A stretch of 64,000 nt of DNA. Origin: an uncultured Porticoccus sp. (lineage in GTDB: Bacteria > Pseudomonadota > Gammaproteobacteria > Pseudomonadales > Porticoccaceae). A program made the translations under genes and the position numbers. Below are positions 7,500 to 17,170 of the stretch, piece by piece. Under the pieces are notes generated by a model. That model did no database searches. It was not told the origin of the DNA and saw only the letters and a program-made list of their open reading frames with translations. Location of the stretch: NCBI GenBank assembly GCA_947259505.1, contig CAMYLT010000001.1, positions 124,001 to 188,000 of the forward strand, in the 5' to 3' direction. Within the stretch, counting starts at the first letter, position 1. Every line of letters begins with the position of its first letter.

Positions 7500-9674
7500 A
7501 TGAGTGGAAACCAATCCCGGATTCTTGCCATTACTGAAATCAATAACCTTGAACCTGTCACGGTCGAACTCCCTGAACCGCTCAGCAAAATTTGGGCTAC
7601 GGATGTATTTAATCTGGCAACCATGGAAGAAGCGCTGTCAAAAAATGCGTTCAAGGCAATGAAAAACACCGTTCAGACGGGTGCAGCGCTGGACCCGGCT
7701 ACGGCAGATGTGGTGGCAGCGGCCATGAAGGACTGGGCCATTTCTAAGGGAGTGAAGTTTTTTTCCCATATTTTTTATCCGATGACCAACGCAACTGCGG
7801 AGAAGCATGATGGTTTTATCATCACCAATTCTGATGGCGGCGCCATTACCGAATTTACCGGTAGTTTGCTGATCAAAGGTGAGCCGGATGGATCGTCGTT
7901 CCCCAATGGTAGTTTGCGGATGACCAATGCTGCGCGAGGCTACACTGCTTGGGATCCATCCAGTCCTGCCTACGTTATGCACACGGACAATGGCGCCACA
8001 CTCATGATCCCCAGCGTTTTCTTCTCCTGGACAGGAGAAGCGCTGGACAAAAAAATCCCTTTGCTGCGCTCAAATGCTGCTATGGACAAAGCAGCCAAAA
8101 AAGTTCTGTCACTCATGGGTGAAAAAGAGATTGCGACGCTGAGCTCAAGTTGCGGTGCAGAGCAAGAGTATTTCCTGGTGGATGCCAATTTCGCCAGCAG
8201 CCGCCCCGATTTGCTTTTGGCTGGGCGTACGCTTTTTGGTGCTGCGCCGGCCAAAGGGCAGGAGTTTGACGACCACTATTTCGGTGCTATACCCGAACGA
8301 GTCCAGGTCTTTATGCAGGACTTTGAAGACAAGCTCTATCGCTTGGGTATTCCGGCGAAAACCCACCACAACGAGGTGGCGCCAGGACAATTCGAAATCG
8401 CACCCTATTTTGAGTCAGCCAATGTCGCTTCAGATCACCAGCAATTGCTGATGACGTTGTTGAAATTGACGGCCAAAAAGCACGGTTTTCTCTGTCTGTT
8501 ACACGAAAAACCCTTTGCCGGGGTGAATGGTTCCGGTAAGCATGTGAACTGGTCCGTGGGTAATGCCACGCAGGGTAACTTGCTGGATCCGGGCAGTACG
8601 CCCAATGAAAATCTGATTTTTCTGCTCTTTTGTGGTGCTGTGATTCGCGGAGTACATGTCTTCGGTCCACTGTTGCGAGCGGCCATTGCCTCGGCAGCAA
8701 ACGATCATCGCCTCGGCGCTAACGAGGCGCCACCCGCTATTCTCTCTGTTTATCTTGGCGATCAGTTGGAGAAATTGTTCCTGGATATCAAAGCGGGCAA
8801 ACTCAATGAGACTGCCAAAGGGGGCGTCATGGATCTGGGGCTGTCCCAGATTTTGAAATTTGAACGCGATCCAGGGGACCGCAACCGGACATCACCTTTT
8901 GCGTTTACTGGTAACCGTTTTGAGTTTCGCGCGGTGGGCTCCTCGCAATCCGTGTCGGGCCCCTTGGTGACGATGAATACGATGCTGGCGGATTCTTTGG
9001 AATGGATTGCCCAGCGCCTTGAAGCCAGTCTCGCAAGCAGTACCAGCCAGTCGGAAGCCGTCATCAAAGTGCTGCAGGAGTTGATGGAACAGCACGGTAA
9101 TGTGGTATTTGGCGGTGATGGTTATTCCTCCGAATGGCACCGGATAGCCGTAGAAGAGCGCGGGTTGAAAAACATACCAACCACCGCAGATGCCTTGCCG
9201 GCGCTGCTTGAGCCGGAAGTCGTTGAGCTGTTCAAAAAGACCGGGGTGCTGTCGCCGGTGGAGCTGGCGAGCCGTTATGAAGTCTATGCCGAGCAATACA
9301 TTCTCTCCATTGAAGTTGAGGCAAAGTTAATGGTGGAGATGGCTAAAACAATGATATATCCATCAGCTATGTCTTATCTGTCTGATCTCACGGCGACCAT
9401 TGCCGGTGCTGGAGATGTGGGTATTGAGGTAGACAAATCCGTCGCCAGCAAAGTGGCGGCCGACATCAATAGCATGATGCTCGCCGTTGCAGAATTGTCA
9501 GCGGTTATCGGAAAGCATGGTTTTGATTCAACAGAAGACCATATGAAATTCTGTGCCAACACGATTCGTCCGCTGATGGACGAGGTGCGGTTACATGCGG
9601 ACACGCTGGAAACTGAAGTGGCGGATGATTTGTGGCCGTTGCCAAAATACCGTGAATTGTTATTTTTCCGGTAA
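7500..9674 (+). CDS. glnN: Glutamine synthetase type III (GlnN)
   Basis: GlnN carries out the same reaction as GlnA but belongs to the separate, longer type III family, which forms large dodecamers and lacks the adenylylation loop. At 724 residues it has the family length. Features seen are the GSIII N-terminal beta region (FNLATMEEALSK), the glutamate-binding AEQEYF (220-225), the GSIII signature HEKPFAGVNGSGKHVNW starting at residue 335, the arginine/ATP segment NRTSPFAFTGNRFEFRAVGS, and a helical C-terminus. RBS GAGGAG is 5-6 nt upstream. Type III enzymes are typical of Bacteroidetes and cyanobacteria and occur in some proteobacteria. The context suggests a nitrogen-starvation role, which is inference. 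Confidence 0.95.
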   Translation: MSGNQSRILAITEINNLEPVTVELPEPLSKIWATDVFNLATMEEALSKNAFKAMKNTVQTGAALDPATADVVAAAMKDWAISKGVKFFSHIFYPMTNATAEKHDGFIITNSDGGAITEFTGSLLIKGEPDGSSFPNGSLRMTNAARGYTAWDPSSPAYVMHTDNGATLMIPSVFFSWTGEALDKKIPLLRSNAAMDKAAKKVLSLMGEKEIATLSSSCGAEQEYFLVDANFASSRPDLLLAGRTLFGAAPAKGQEFDDHYFGAIPERVQVFMQDFEDKLYRLGIPAKTHHNEVAPGQFEIAPYFESANVASDHQQLLMTLLKLTAKKHGFLCLLHEKPFAGVNGSGKHVNWSVGNATQGNLLDPGSTPNENLIFLLFCGAVIRGVHVFGPLLRAAIASAANDHRLGANEAPPAILSVYLGDQLEKLFLDIKAGKLNETAKGGVMDLGLSQILKFERDPGDRNRTSPFAFTGNRFEFRAVGSSQSVSGPLVTMNTMLADSLEWIAQRLEASLASSTSQSEAVIKVLQELMEQHGNVVFGGDGYSSEWHRIAVEERGLKNIPTTADALPALLEPEVVELFKKTGVLSPVELASRYEVYAEQYILSIEVEAKLMVEMAKTMIYPSAMSYLSDLTATIAGAGDVGIEVDKSVASKVAADINSMMLAVAELSAVIGKHGFDSTEDHMKFCANTIRPLMDEVRLHADTLETEVADDLWPLPKYRELLFFR

Positions 9675-9700
9675 CCATCTGTATTGAGCCATGCTTGGCA

Positions 9701-9732
9701 AAAAAAAGGCCGCTTTTTAAGCGGCCTTTTTT
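9701..9732. terminator. Intrinsic terminator after glnN
   Basis: GGCCGCTT (9708-9715) and AAGCGGCC (9719-9726) form a stem with a TTT loop, an upstream A7 run and a downstream T6 run. Confidence 0.92.
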
Positions 9733-9870
9733 GTCGGTTCAAATTGATGAATTAGGCGCGGCATTTTTATTCGATATTAATCTATATATATCAAAACTTA
9801 TTCTTTGTTGGCATTAGCGCTGAAGTCTATTCTGCGCCTCGGAATCTGGGGTAATGAGACAGGAAAAATT

Positions 9871-11649
9871 ATGGAATGGCAGGGTTACTTGTCACTGGCT
9901 TTAACGGTGGGGGCACTACTGGTTCTGGCACTTAGTCGTATCGGGCCGCATCTGGTCATGATGGTGGTTTTGATCATATTGAGCCTCAGTGGCATTCTCA
10001 CTTCGAGCGAGGCCCTTGCAGGGTTTAGCAATAGTGGTGTGATCACCGTGGCGGCGATGTTTGTCGTGGCAGCAGGCATACATTCCACAGGTGGAATTGA
10101 TCTGCTGGTGAACCGGTTGTTAGGGCAGCCAAGTACGTTGCGGCAAGCGCTGACCCGCATGTTTGCTCCCGTAGTCGTGCTGAGCGCTTTCCTCAACAAT
10201 ACGCCTGTGGTCGCCACCATGATTCCGGCAATTCATGCGTGGTCACGGCGAATCAATATTCCATCGTCCAAACTCATGATTCCCCTCAGCTATACCGCCA
10301 TTCTCGGTGGCACCCTGACATTGATCGGCACCAGTACCAATCTGGTGGTGAACGGACAGTATCAGGTATTGACCGGTGAACCGGGATTTTCGTTGTTTTC
10401 GATCTCTGCTGTGGGTTTGCCTGTTGCGCTGGCGGGAATGTTGTTTATCTGGATTTTTTTCCCGAGGTGGTTACCGGATCGAGATGATAAACAAATATTC
10501 GGTAACCTCCGTGAATTCACACTTGAGGTCAAAGTTGCTGAAACTGGACCACTGGTGGGCAAAACTGTAGCGGATGCCGGTTTGAGGCACTTACAGCGTG
10601 TTTATCTCGTCGAGATCGAACGTGGTGGAGCGATCATCACGGCGGTTCCCTCTGAGGAAAAACTTCATGGCGGGGATAGGCTGGTATTTGCCGGTGATAC
10701 AGAGGCCATTGCAGACCTGTTGCGTATCAATGGCTTGGTGCCGTCGATAGCCATTGGAGAAGATCAACATTCAACGCTTAATGACAGCAGGGCTGAGCGG
10801 CGCTTGGTTGAGGCTGTTGTGTCGCCCCACTGTGATGCGGTTGGTCATGCTATTCGGGATGCCAAGTTTCGCAACCGATATGGCGCAGTGGTGCTGGCGG
10901 TGGCTCGCAACGGTGAGAGGATTCAGGGCAACCTTGGCAATATTCGCTTGGAAGCAGGGGATACCCTCTTGTTGGAAGCGCGGCCGGCTTTTGTCAGTAG
11001 GCAGCGCTATAACAGGGACTTCCTGCTGATTAACGAACTCAGCGCTCAGTCTCCCCGCTACGAGAAAGCCTACCTTTCCTGGGCAATCTTGTTTGGGTTG
11101 GTGGGCGTAGCCGCCCTAGGACTCACCAGTATGTTGAATGCCGCACTGGCCGGTGCTGTCTTGATGATAGCCACGGGTTGTTGCTCAATAAACCAGGCGG
11201 AAAAGAGCCTTGATTTGATGGTTCTTGTGACCATTGGCGCGTCATTTGCGCTTGGGATGGCGCTGGAAAAAACCGGCGTCGCAGCGATTCTTGCAGAGTG
11301 CTTGATTGAATTTGGTTCAGGTAAGCCGTGGTTGTTACTAGTTCTCAGCTATGTGTTGGTATCGCTGCTGACTGAATTGATCACTAACAATGCTGCTGCT
11401 GTATTGGTACTGCCGATAGTGCTGGAACTGACAGAAAAGGCCAGTCTCAATAATGAACCCTTTATATTCGCCATTATCATGGCGGCTTCTGCTAGCTTTG
11501 CCACGCCGCTGGGTTATCAGACCAACCTGATGGTCTATGGGCCGGGCGGATATAGATTTACAGATTTTCTGCGGGTGGGGCTGCCGATGAATTGCTTTAT
11601 TGGATGCGTCACCTTGGCCGTGCTGCTAGTGGGTTGGCCTTTACAGTAG
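9871..11649 (+). CDS. SLC13-type anion transporter with two TrkA_C domains
   Basis: An inner-membrane protein of the divalent anion:Na+ symporter / ArsB superfamily. The 592 residues hold about 5 N-terminal membrane segments with the family motifs FLNNTPVVATMI and GGTLTLIGTSTNLVVNG. Two soluble RCK-C/TrkA_C domains follow (about 200-380), and a second membrane block carries TELITNNAAAVLVLPIV and FATPLGYQTNLMVYGPGGY. Related proteins carry sulfate or dicarboxylates; the substrate here is not readable from sequence. I chose ATG 9871 (AGGA 8 nt upstream) over a TTG at 9805, because the extra 22 residues lack family character. Confidence 0.85.
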   Translation: MEWQGYLSLALTVGALLVLALSRIGPHLVMMVVLIILSLSGILTSSEALAGFSNSGVITVAAMFVVAAGIHSTGGIDLLVNRLLGQPSTLRQALTRMFAPVVVLSAFLNNTPVVATMIPAIHAWSRRINIPSSKLMIPLSYTAILGGTLTLIGTSTNLVVNGQYQVLTGEPGFSLFSISAVGLPVALAGMLFIWIFFPRWLPDRDDKQIFGNLREFTLEVKVAETGPLVGKTVADAGLRHLQRVYLVEIERGGAIITAVPSEEKLHGGDRLVFAGDTEAIADLLRINGLVPSIAIGEDQHSTLNDSRAERRLVEAVVSPHCDAVGHAIRDAKFRNRYGAVVLAVARNGERIQGNLGNIRLEAGDTLLLEARPAFVSRQRYNRDFLLINELSAQSPRYEKAYLSWAILFGLVGVAALGLTSMLNAALAGAVLMIATGCCSINQAEKSLDLMVLVTIGASFALGMALEKTGVAAILAECLIEFGSGKPWLLLVLSYVLVSLLTELITNNAAAVLVLPIVLELTEKASLNNEPFIFAIIMAASASFATPLGYQTNLMVYGPGGYRFTDFLRVGLPMNCFIGCVTLAVLLVGWPLQ

Positions 11650-11737
11650 TTGTAATGATGATATGGCGGCGTGGGCCATTGAAGAGGTATCAGGATCACT
11701 TTACAGTACCTGCGTCCAAAATTGAGGAATCCCAGTC

Positions 11738-12277
11738 ATGTTTGAAGTGTTGTTATTGGCGGTCGCCCTGAGCATGGATGCATTCGCCGTCTCCATTGGC
11801 CTGGGCGCCAAGCGCCAACGCAGCCCTTTATCCCTGGCACTGATGGCAGGGATTTATTTTGGTCTGTTTCAGGCACTGATGCCGCTGATTGGTTACTTGG
11901 GAGGCAAAGGTGTACTGGGCTGGATAGAGGCGTTCGCTCCATGGGTGGCATTCCTGCTGTTGGCACTCATCGGTGGCAAAATGATTTATGAATCTTTTGC
12001 CGAGGGTGTTGAGGAGGATATCGCCCATATTACTCATCGGGTGATGCTGATGCTGGCTATTGCCACCAGTATCGATGCCATGGCAGCAGGCTTTGCACTG
12101 ACGTTGCTCGATGTGGGGCCGATCATCGCCTGTCTCATTATAGGGGTCACAACCTACCTGTTCAGTATGTTGGGAGTTTATATTGGCGCCAAAAGTGGCA
12201 CTTGGCTGGAGAGCAAGGCCGAGCTGTTCGGTGGCGTAGTGCTGATTCTGATCGGTTTAAACATGTTGGTGAATTAA
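11738..12277 (+). CDS. mntP: Putative manganese efflux pump MntP
   Basis: A 179-residue inner-membrane protein with six predicted helices as two repeats. Each has the conserved acidic motif ([12 protein letters not shown] near residue 12, [11 protein letters not shown] near residue 110). MntP exports Mn2+. The 88-bp upstream gap is too short and lacks the conserved core of the yybP-ykoY manganese riboswitch that controls mntP in E. coli, so control is probably different here. Confidence 0.92.
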   Translation: MFEVLLLAVALSMDAFAVSIGLGAKRQRSPLSLALMAGIYFGLFQALMPLIGYLGGKGVLGWIEAFAPWVAFLLLALIGGKMIYESFAEGVEEDIAHITHRVMLMLAIATSIDAMAAGFALTLLDVGPIIACLIIGVTTYLFSMLGVYIGAKSGTWLESKAELFGGVVLILIGLNMLVN

Positions 12278-12403
12278 CGTGGGCAAGCGATGAAACAGGC
12301 TTGTGGTGGGTTGCTCGGTTCTAGTAGGTTTGCGAACATGAGGTCTTCGTGACAGCGCGCTGCTCGCCCGAGATCCGAGAAAAATGACACAAAAGGTTGG
12401 GCG

Positions 12404-13027
12404 ATGATTCGCAAGAAACTTGGTATTTTGGTTTTTGACGAAATAGAAGTGCTGGATTTCGCCGGCCCCTATGAAGTGTTTTCCGTCGCGCGCCTCAATG
12501 AAGAAAGTCGTCGTTCCGAGCCGTCGCCATTCGAGGTAATACTGATTGCCCAATTCGACAGGCCGGTTGTTGTCACCGGGGGGATGAAGGTATTGCCCGA
12601 TACCACCTTTGAGCACTGCCCGCCGCTGGATGTGTTGATTGTCCCGGGGGGGCTGGGTACCCGTTGGGAAATGCACAATGAAAAGCTGCTGGATTTTGTC
12701 CGGCAGCGGGCGCCGCAGCTTGAATTGCTGGCCTCAGTCTGTACCGGAGCCTTGGTTCTCGGCAGCGCCGGCTTGCTGGATGGCCTGACGGCGACCACCC
12801 ACTGGCATTCACTGCAATTGATGCATGAGCTGTTTCCCAGTATTGATGTCGATCGACAGGCGAGGGTGGTGTTGGATGGCAAGGTGATGACGTCAGCCGG
12901 TATTTCCTCGGGCATCGACATGTCTCTGGACATTCTGGCCCGCTATTTCGGTGACGACGTGGCGAGATTCACGGCGAGCTATATGGAGTACCCCTACCCC
13001 TGCATTTTGCAGCGTGACCTCAGCTGA
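12404..13027 (+). CDS. DJ-1/PfpI family protein (isonitrile hydratase-like)
   Basis: A 207-residue single-domain protein of the class I glutamine amidotransferase-like superfamily. The N-terminus KLGILVFDEIEVLDFAGPYEVF is split here as KLGILVFDEIEVLD plus FAGPYEVF. The nucleophile elbow Cys is in ASVCTGALVLGSAG, followed by the THW segment and a C-terminal DMSLDILARYFGDD helix. These features resemble cyclohexyl-isocyanide hydratases and the sensor half of AraC-type GATase regulators. No DNA-binding domain is present. The physiological substrate is unknown. It stands alone between mntP and typA; the 126-bp gap before it shows nothing I can name. Confidence 0.85.
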   Translation: MIRKKLGILVFDEIEVLDFAGPYEVFSVARLNEESRRSEPSPFEVILIAQFDRPVVVTGGMKVLPDTTFEHCPPLDVLIVPGGLGTRWEMHNEKLLDFVRQRAPQLELLASVCTGALVLGSAGLLDGLTATTHWHSLQLMHELFPSIDVDRQARVVLDGKVMTSAGISSGIDMSLDILARYFGDDVARFTASYMEYPYPCILQRDLS

Positions 13028-13143
13028 TTCTCAGCAACATGTAATTAGTTGCTTGCGCCTTGTGATGAGACCAATTTTCACAAGACATTTCCATCCGACT
13101 ACTGTTGTCAAAAGAAATTTCTGCGTGAAATCTAGACAACCGC

Positions 13144-13149
13144 TATAAT
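13144..13149 (+). promoter_or_regulatory. Likely -10 box of typA
   Basis: A perfect TATAAT lies 33 bp before the typA GTG. The -35 region (about 13119-13126) is a poor match to TTGACA. The rest of the 155-bp gap 13028-13182 is AT-rich with no other recognisable element. Confidence 0.5.
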
Positions 13150-13182
13150 CCGCGCCTGTTTTTATACCTACCGAGAAATCCT

Positions 13183-14997
13183 GTGATCGAGAAACTCCGC
13201 AATATCGCCATTATTGCCCACGTAGACCATGGCAAAACCACACTGGTGGACAAGCTGCTGCAGCAGTCAGGCACGTTGGATCGCAAAGCCATGGGTGCTG
13301 AGCGCATCATGGACTCCAACGACCAGGAGCGGGAGCGCGGCATTACCATTTTGGCGAAAAATACCGCCATTGAGTGGAATGGCTACCGTATTAATATCGT
13401 GGATACCCCTGGACACGCCGACTTTGGTGGTGAGGTAGAACGAGTGCTGTCAATGGTGGATTGCGTGCTGTTGCTGGTGGATGCAGTGGATGGTCCGATG
13501 CCGCAGACTCGATTTGTCACCCAAAAAGCCTTTGAACAAGGTCTGAATCCGATTTTGGTGGTCAATAAGGTGGACCGTCCCGGTGCTCGCCCGCACTGGG
13601 TGGTGGATCAGGTATTCGATCTGTTTGATCGACTCGGCGCCACTGATGAGCAGTTGGACTTCCCGATTATTTATGCCTCGGCACTTAATGGTGTGGCGGG
13701 CTATGAGCCGGATGCACTGGCGGAGGACATGACCCCGCTGTTCCAGATGGTGGTGGATAAGGTTAACGCCCCGGCAGTAAACAGCGACGGTCCGTTGCAA
13801 ATGCAAATCAGTGCCCTGGACTACAACAGTTACGTGGGCGTGATCGGGATTGGCCGTATCACCCGTGGCAAGCTGAAGACCAATGAGCAAGTAGTGATCG
13901 TGGACAGTGAAGGCAAAACCCGCCGCGGTCGCGTGTTGCAGGTGATGGGTTATCGTGGCCTTGAGCGCTTCGAAGTGGAGCAGGCCCAGGCCGGTGACAT
14001 CGTTTGTATTACCGGTATCGACAAGCTGAATATTTCCGACACTATTTGTAGCCCAGAAAAACCCGAGGCGATGACCCCACTGAGTGTGGACGAGCCTACG
14101 GTGAGCATGACCTTTCAGGTCAATGATTCGCCCTTTGCCGGGCAGGATGGCAAGTTTGTTACCTCTCGCAATATCAAGGAGCGCCTGGAGCAAGAGCTGA
14201 TTCACAACGTGGCATTGCGTGTGAAGGAAGGCGACACTCCGGACAGGTTTGTTGTCTCCGGTCGAGGTGAATTACACCTGTCTGTTTTAATCGAAAACAT
14301 GCGCCGTGAAGGTTTTGAGTTGGGTGTATCCCGACCAGAGGTCATCCAGAAAGAAGTCGATGGCAAGATTCATGAACCCTATGAGCAAGTGGTGATCGAT
14401 GTTGAAGAGCAGCACCAGGGCTCTGTGATGGAAGAGTTGGGCATGCGCAAGGCCGAGATGACCAATATGGAGCTGGACGGCAAAGGCCGTGTGCGGCTCG
14501 AGTTTATGATGCCTTCCCGCGGTTTGATTGGTTTCCGTTCCCTGTTCCTGACCTTGACCAGTGGTTCCGGCATCATGACCAGCATTTTTGACCACTATGG
14601 CCCGGTCAAAGTCGGTGAGCTGGCTGGCCGTCAGAATGGCGTGCTGGTCTCCATGATGAAGGGTAAAACGCTGGCCTATGCGCTGTTTACTCTGCAGGAG
14701 CGTGGCAGGCTGTTTCTGGGGCACGGTGCCGAGGTGTACGAAGGGCAGATTATTGGTCTGCACTCGCGTAACAATGACTTGCCAGTGAATCCCACCAAGG
14801 CCAAGCAGCTCACCAACATCCGTGCAGCAGGTACCGATGAAAACCTGGTCCTGTCACCGCCAGTACGCCATACCCTGGAGCAGGCGCTGGAGTTTATCGA
14901 AAAAGATGAGTTGGTGGAGGTGACGCCTCACCACATCCGTCTGCGCAAAAAACTTCTTACCGAAAACGAGCGCAAGCGAGCCGGTAAAAACGGTTAA
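13183..14997 (+). CDS. typA: Ribosome-associated GTPase TypA/BipA
   Basis: BipA is an EF-G-like translational GTPase that assists 50S assembly and stress adaptation, especially in the cold. The 604 residues show G1 AHVDHGKTT (12-20), G2 RGITI, G3 DTPGHADF, and G4 [11 protein letters not shown]-type domains II, III and V and the BipA-specific C-terminal domain ([18 protein letters not shown]) follow. Length matches E. coli (607). The start is GTG at 13183, since the family begins with the sequence [17 protein letters not shown]. Confidence 0.98.
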   Translation: MIEKLRNIAIIAHVDHGKTTLVDKLLQQSGTLDRKAMGAERIMDSNDQERERGITILAKNTAIEWNGYRINIVDTPGHADFGGEVERVLSMVDCVLLLVDAVDGPMPQTRFVTQKAFEQGLNPILVVNKVDRPGARPHWVVDQVFDLFDRLGATDEQLDFPIIYASALNGVAGYEPDALAEDMTPLFQMVVDKVNAPAVNSDGPLQMQISALDYNSYVGVIGIGRITRGKLKTNEQVVIVDSEGKTRRGRVLQVMGYRGLERFEVEQAQAGDIVCITGIDKLNISDTICSPEKPEAMTPLSVDEPTVSMTFQVNDSPFAGQDGKFVTSRNIKERLEQELIHNVALRVKEGDTPDRFVVSGRGELHLSVLIENMRREGFELGVSRPEVIQKEVDGKIHEPYEQVVIDVEEQHQGSVMEELGMRKAEMTNMELDGKGRVRLEFMMPSRGLIGFRSLFLTLTSGSGIMTSIFDHYGPVKVGELAGRQNGVLVSMMKGKTLAYALFTLQERGRLFLGHGAEVYEGQIIGLHSRNNDLPVNPTKAKQLTNIRAAGTDENLVLSPPVRHTLEQALEFIEKDELVEVTPHHIRLRKKLLTENERKRAGKNG

Positions 14998-15020
14998 TCA
15001 GATTGTCGGGTTGTGAGCAG

Positions 15021-15611
15021 TTAATACTCCTCACATTCCCGGCGTCGAAAACACGTCACCAGGTGGTCGTTGACCACCCCGGTGGCTTGTAAGTAGGCAT
15101 AGCAGATAGTGCTGCCAAAAAACTGGAAGCCGCGCTGTTTCATGTCTCTACTGATTTGGCTCGATAACGCTGTGTTAGTCGGTACCTCGTTTATCGCCCG
15201 CCAGTGATTCTGGGTAGGTTGCCCATCTACAAATCCCCATAAGTAATTTGAGAAACTACCTCGCTCTTGCTGTACTTCCAGAAAGCGTTGGGCGTTGTTG
15301 ATCGCACTCACTATTTTTAGCCGATTGCGGACAATGCCAGCATCCTCCAGCAGTCTGGCAATATCTTTTTCGTCAAATCTCGACACCCGTCCCGGATCAA
15401 ATCCGGCAAAAGCTTGACGGTAGTTTTCCCGCTTTCTTAGTATGGTGATCCACGCGAGTCCCGCTTGGGCACTCTCCAGCACCAGAAATTCAAACAGGGT
15501 CCGGTCGTTTCGGCAGGGTAATCCCCATTCTGTGTCATGGTAGCATTGGTAAAGGCTATCCCCTTGGCACCAGGGGCAGCTGGCTGAATGCGTTTCGGCG
15601 GTGGTTGGCAT
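15021..15611 (-). CDS. tag: DNA-3-methyladenine glycosylase I (Tag)
   Basis: Tag removes 3-methyladenine from alkylated DNA. The 196-residue protein has the zinc-site residues of the family: Cys in SCPWC, His in YHDTEWG, and His/Cys in VVNDHLVTCF. It also has the conserved core AGLAWITILRKRENYRQAF and FFGSTICYAYLQA. I chose the ATG at 15611; the longer frame to 15710 would add 33 unrelated residues and overlap the divergent pip gene. Confidence 0.95.
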   Translation of the reverse strand: MPTTAETHSASCPWCQGDSLYQCYHDTEWGLPCRNDRTLFEFLVLESAQAGLAWITILRKRENYRQAFAGFDPGRVSRFDEKDIARLLEDAGIVRNRLKIVSAINNAQRFLEVQQERGSFSNYLWGFVDGQPTQNHWRAINEVPTNTALSSQISRDMKQRGFQFFGSTICYAYLQATGVVNDHLVTCFRRRECEEY

Positions 15612-15684
15612 AGGGTTACTGTAGATTATCCGGGCATATGAAGGTACTGTAAGCTGACGTTTTTTCAAGTGAACGATCCCGCAG

Positions 15685-16644
15685 ATGAGAACGTATTTCC
15701 CCCGAATCAAACCCTATGCGACCCACTGGCTGGCGGTGGATCAGCTGCACAAATTGTACATTGAGGAAGTGGGTAACCCCGACGGAATTCCCGTGCTATT
15801 TGTGCACGGCGGCCCAGGTGGCGGCTGCACGGAAAATGATCGTCGTTTCTTCGACCCGGAAAAATATCGAATTATTCTGTTTGACCAGCGGGGTAGCGGT
15901 CGCTCCAAGCCACATGCCGAATTGCGCCATAACAGCACGCCGGAGCTGGTGGCAGATATCGAAAAAATCCGGGTATTTCTGAAGGTGGAACAGTGGGTTT
16001 TGTTTGGTGGTTCCTGGGGCTCAACCCTCAGTCTGGTGTACGCAGAGGCACACCCGGGAAGAGTCATGGGTATGATTTTGCGGGGAATATTTCTCTGCCG
16101 CCATCAGGATATTCACTGGTTTTACCAGGACGGTGCCAGCCATGTGTACCCGGACTATTGGCAGGACTTTGTGGCATCCATACCGTTCGCCGAACGTGGC
16201 AATATGCTGGCTGCTTACCATCGACGCCTGACTGGTAATAACGAAATTGAACGCATGGCTTCTGCCAAGGCGTGGTCTGTCTGGGAGGCTCGGTGTGCAA
16301 GCCTTCACCCAAATCCACAGCTGGTGGAGCATATGGGCAGTCCCCACACTGCGCTGGCGATCGCACGTATCGAGGCGCACTATTTTATTCACGACGCCTT
16401 TCTGGAAGAGAATGAAATTGTTGCACACGTGGATCGATTGCGGGGTATTCCCGCCGTGATTGTGCACGGACGCTACGATATGGTTTGTCCGGTCGATCAG
16501 GCTTTTGCGCTACATCGGGCCTGGCCTGAAGCAAAGTTGGAGGTCATTCGAGATGCCGGGCACGCCTCTTCTGAACCAGCTACGCTGGCGGCGCTGGTGG
16601 ACGCGACCGAGAGTATGGTGAGAACGTTGCAGGATGTCTCCTGA
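15685..16644 (+). CDS. pip: Proline iminopeptidase (alpha/beta hydrolase)
   Basis: Pip cleaves N-terminal proline from peptides (peptidase family S33). The 319 residues show the oxyanion HGGPGGG (about 41-47), DQRGSGRS, the nucleophile elbow GGSWGS, a cap domain, and the C-terminal acid and histidine (HGRYDMVCP and DAGHASSE). Length and motifs match the proteobacterial enzyme. It is divergent from tag by 73 bp and meets darP end to end. Confidence 0.93.
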   Translation: MRTYFPRIKPYATHWLAVDQLHKLYIEEVGNPDGIPVLFVHGGPGGGCTENDRRFFDPEKYRIILFDQRGSGRSKPHAELRHNSTPELVADIEKIRVFLKVEQWVLFGGSWGSTLSLVYAEAHPGRVMGMILRGIFLCRHQDIHWFYQDGASHVYPDYWQDFVASIPFAERGNMLAAYHRRLTGNNEIERMASAKAWSVWEARCASLHPNPQLVEHMGSPHTALAIARIEAHYFIHDAFLEENEIVAHVDRLRGIPAVIVHGRYDMVCPVDQAFALHRAWPEAKLEVIRDAGHASSEPATLAALVDATESMVRTLQDVS

Positions 16645-17160
16645 CTAGCTGTTCTCTCTCAGATATTGAAACAGTTTGCGTGCCGCCGCCGGAGGTTTGT
16701 TCTGAGATACCTCCTTTTGTGCCTGGCGTATCAACTGGCGCAAGTGTTGCCGGTCCAGTTCTGGCATATCAACTAGCAAATCCTCCATCGCCCGATCGCC
16801 TTCGCTGATCAATCGGTCCCGCCAGTTCTCAAGACGGTGAAAATGTTGGCGGAAAGCCAGACTGTCGTGATGGAAACTCTCTAGCGCCTGCTGAATGGCT
16901 TCGCTGTCGATAACCCTCATAATCTTGCCAATATATTGCAGCTGACGACGCTTCCCTTCGCGATTTTTCAGGCGGCGAGCCAGCATGACGGCTTCTGCCA
17001 GTTGTTCAGGCATGGGAATTTTGGCCAGTTTGGCCGGTGACAGATTCACCAGTTCTTCGCCCAGTTTCTGCAGGGCCGTCATCTCACGTTTAACAGCGGA
17101 CTTACTTTTTGGCTCTTCTTCTTCCGGTGAGAATTCGGGAAAGTCATTATCAATAGTCAT
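16645..17160 (-). CDS. darP: Ribosome-associated protein DarP (YjgA, DUF615)
   Basis: A 171-residue, highly charged, helical protein of the DUF615 family, which binds late 50S assembly intermediates in E. coli. Seen are the family segments KSKSAVKREMTALQKLGEEL (cut here at 20 residues), VMLARRLKNREGKRRQLQYI, and a C-terminal half rich in Arg and Gln ending RKLFQYLRENS. The stop abuts pip. mgtE lies 10 bp upstream on the same strand, so the two may be one transcript. Confidence 0.93.
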   Translation of the reverse strand: MTIDNDFPEFSPEEEEPKSKSAVKREMTALQKLGEELVNLSPAKLAKIPMPEQLAEAVMLARRLKNREGKRRQLQYIGKIMRVIDSEAIQQALESFHHDSLAFRQHFHRLENWRDRLISEGDRAMEDLLVDMPELDRQHLRQLIRQAQKEVSQNKPPAAARKLFQYLRENS

Positions 17161-17170
17161 GGCTTAATCG

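Noticed and set aside
11650-11737. Possible yybP-ykoY manganese riboswitch before mntP
   Set aside because: The gap is only 88 bp and lacks the conserved core and its flanking stems.
13450-14205. 251-codon frame antisense to typA
   Set aside because: Rich in His, Gln and Ile as expected for an antisense shadow; typA is complete and conserved over the same bases.
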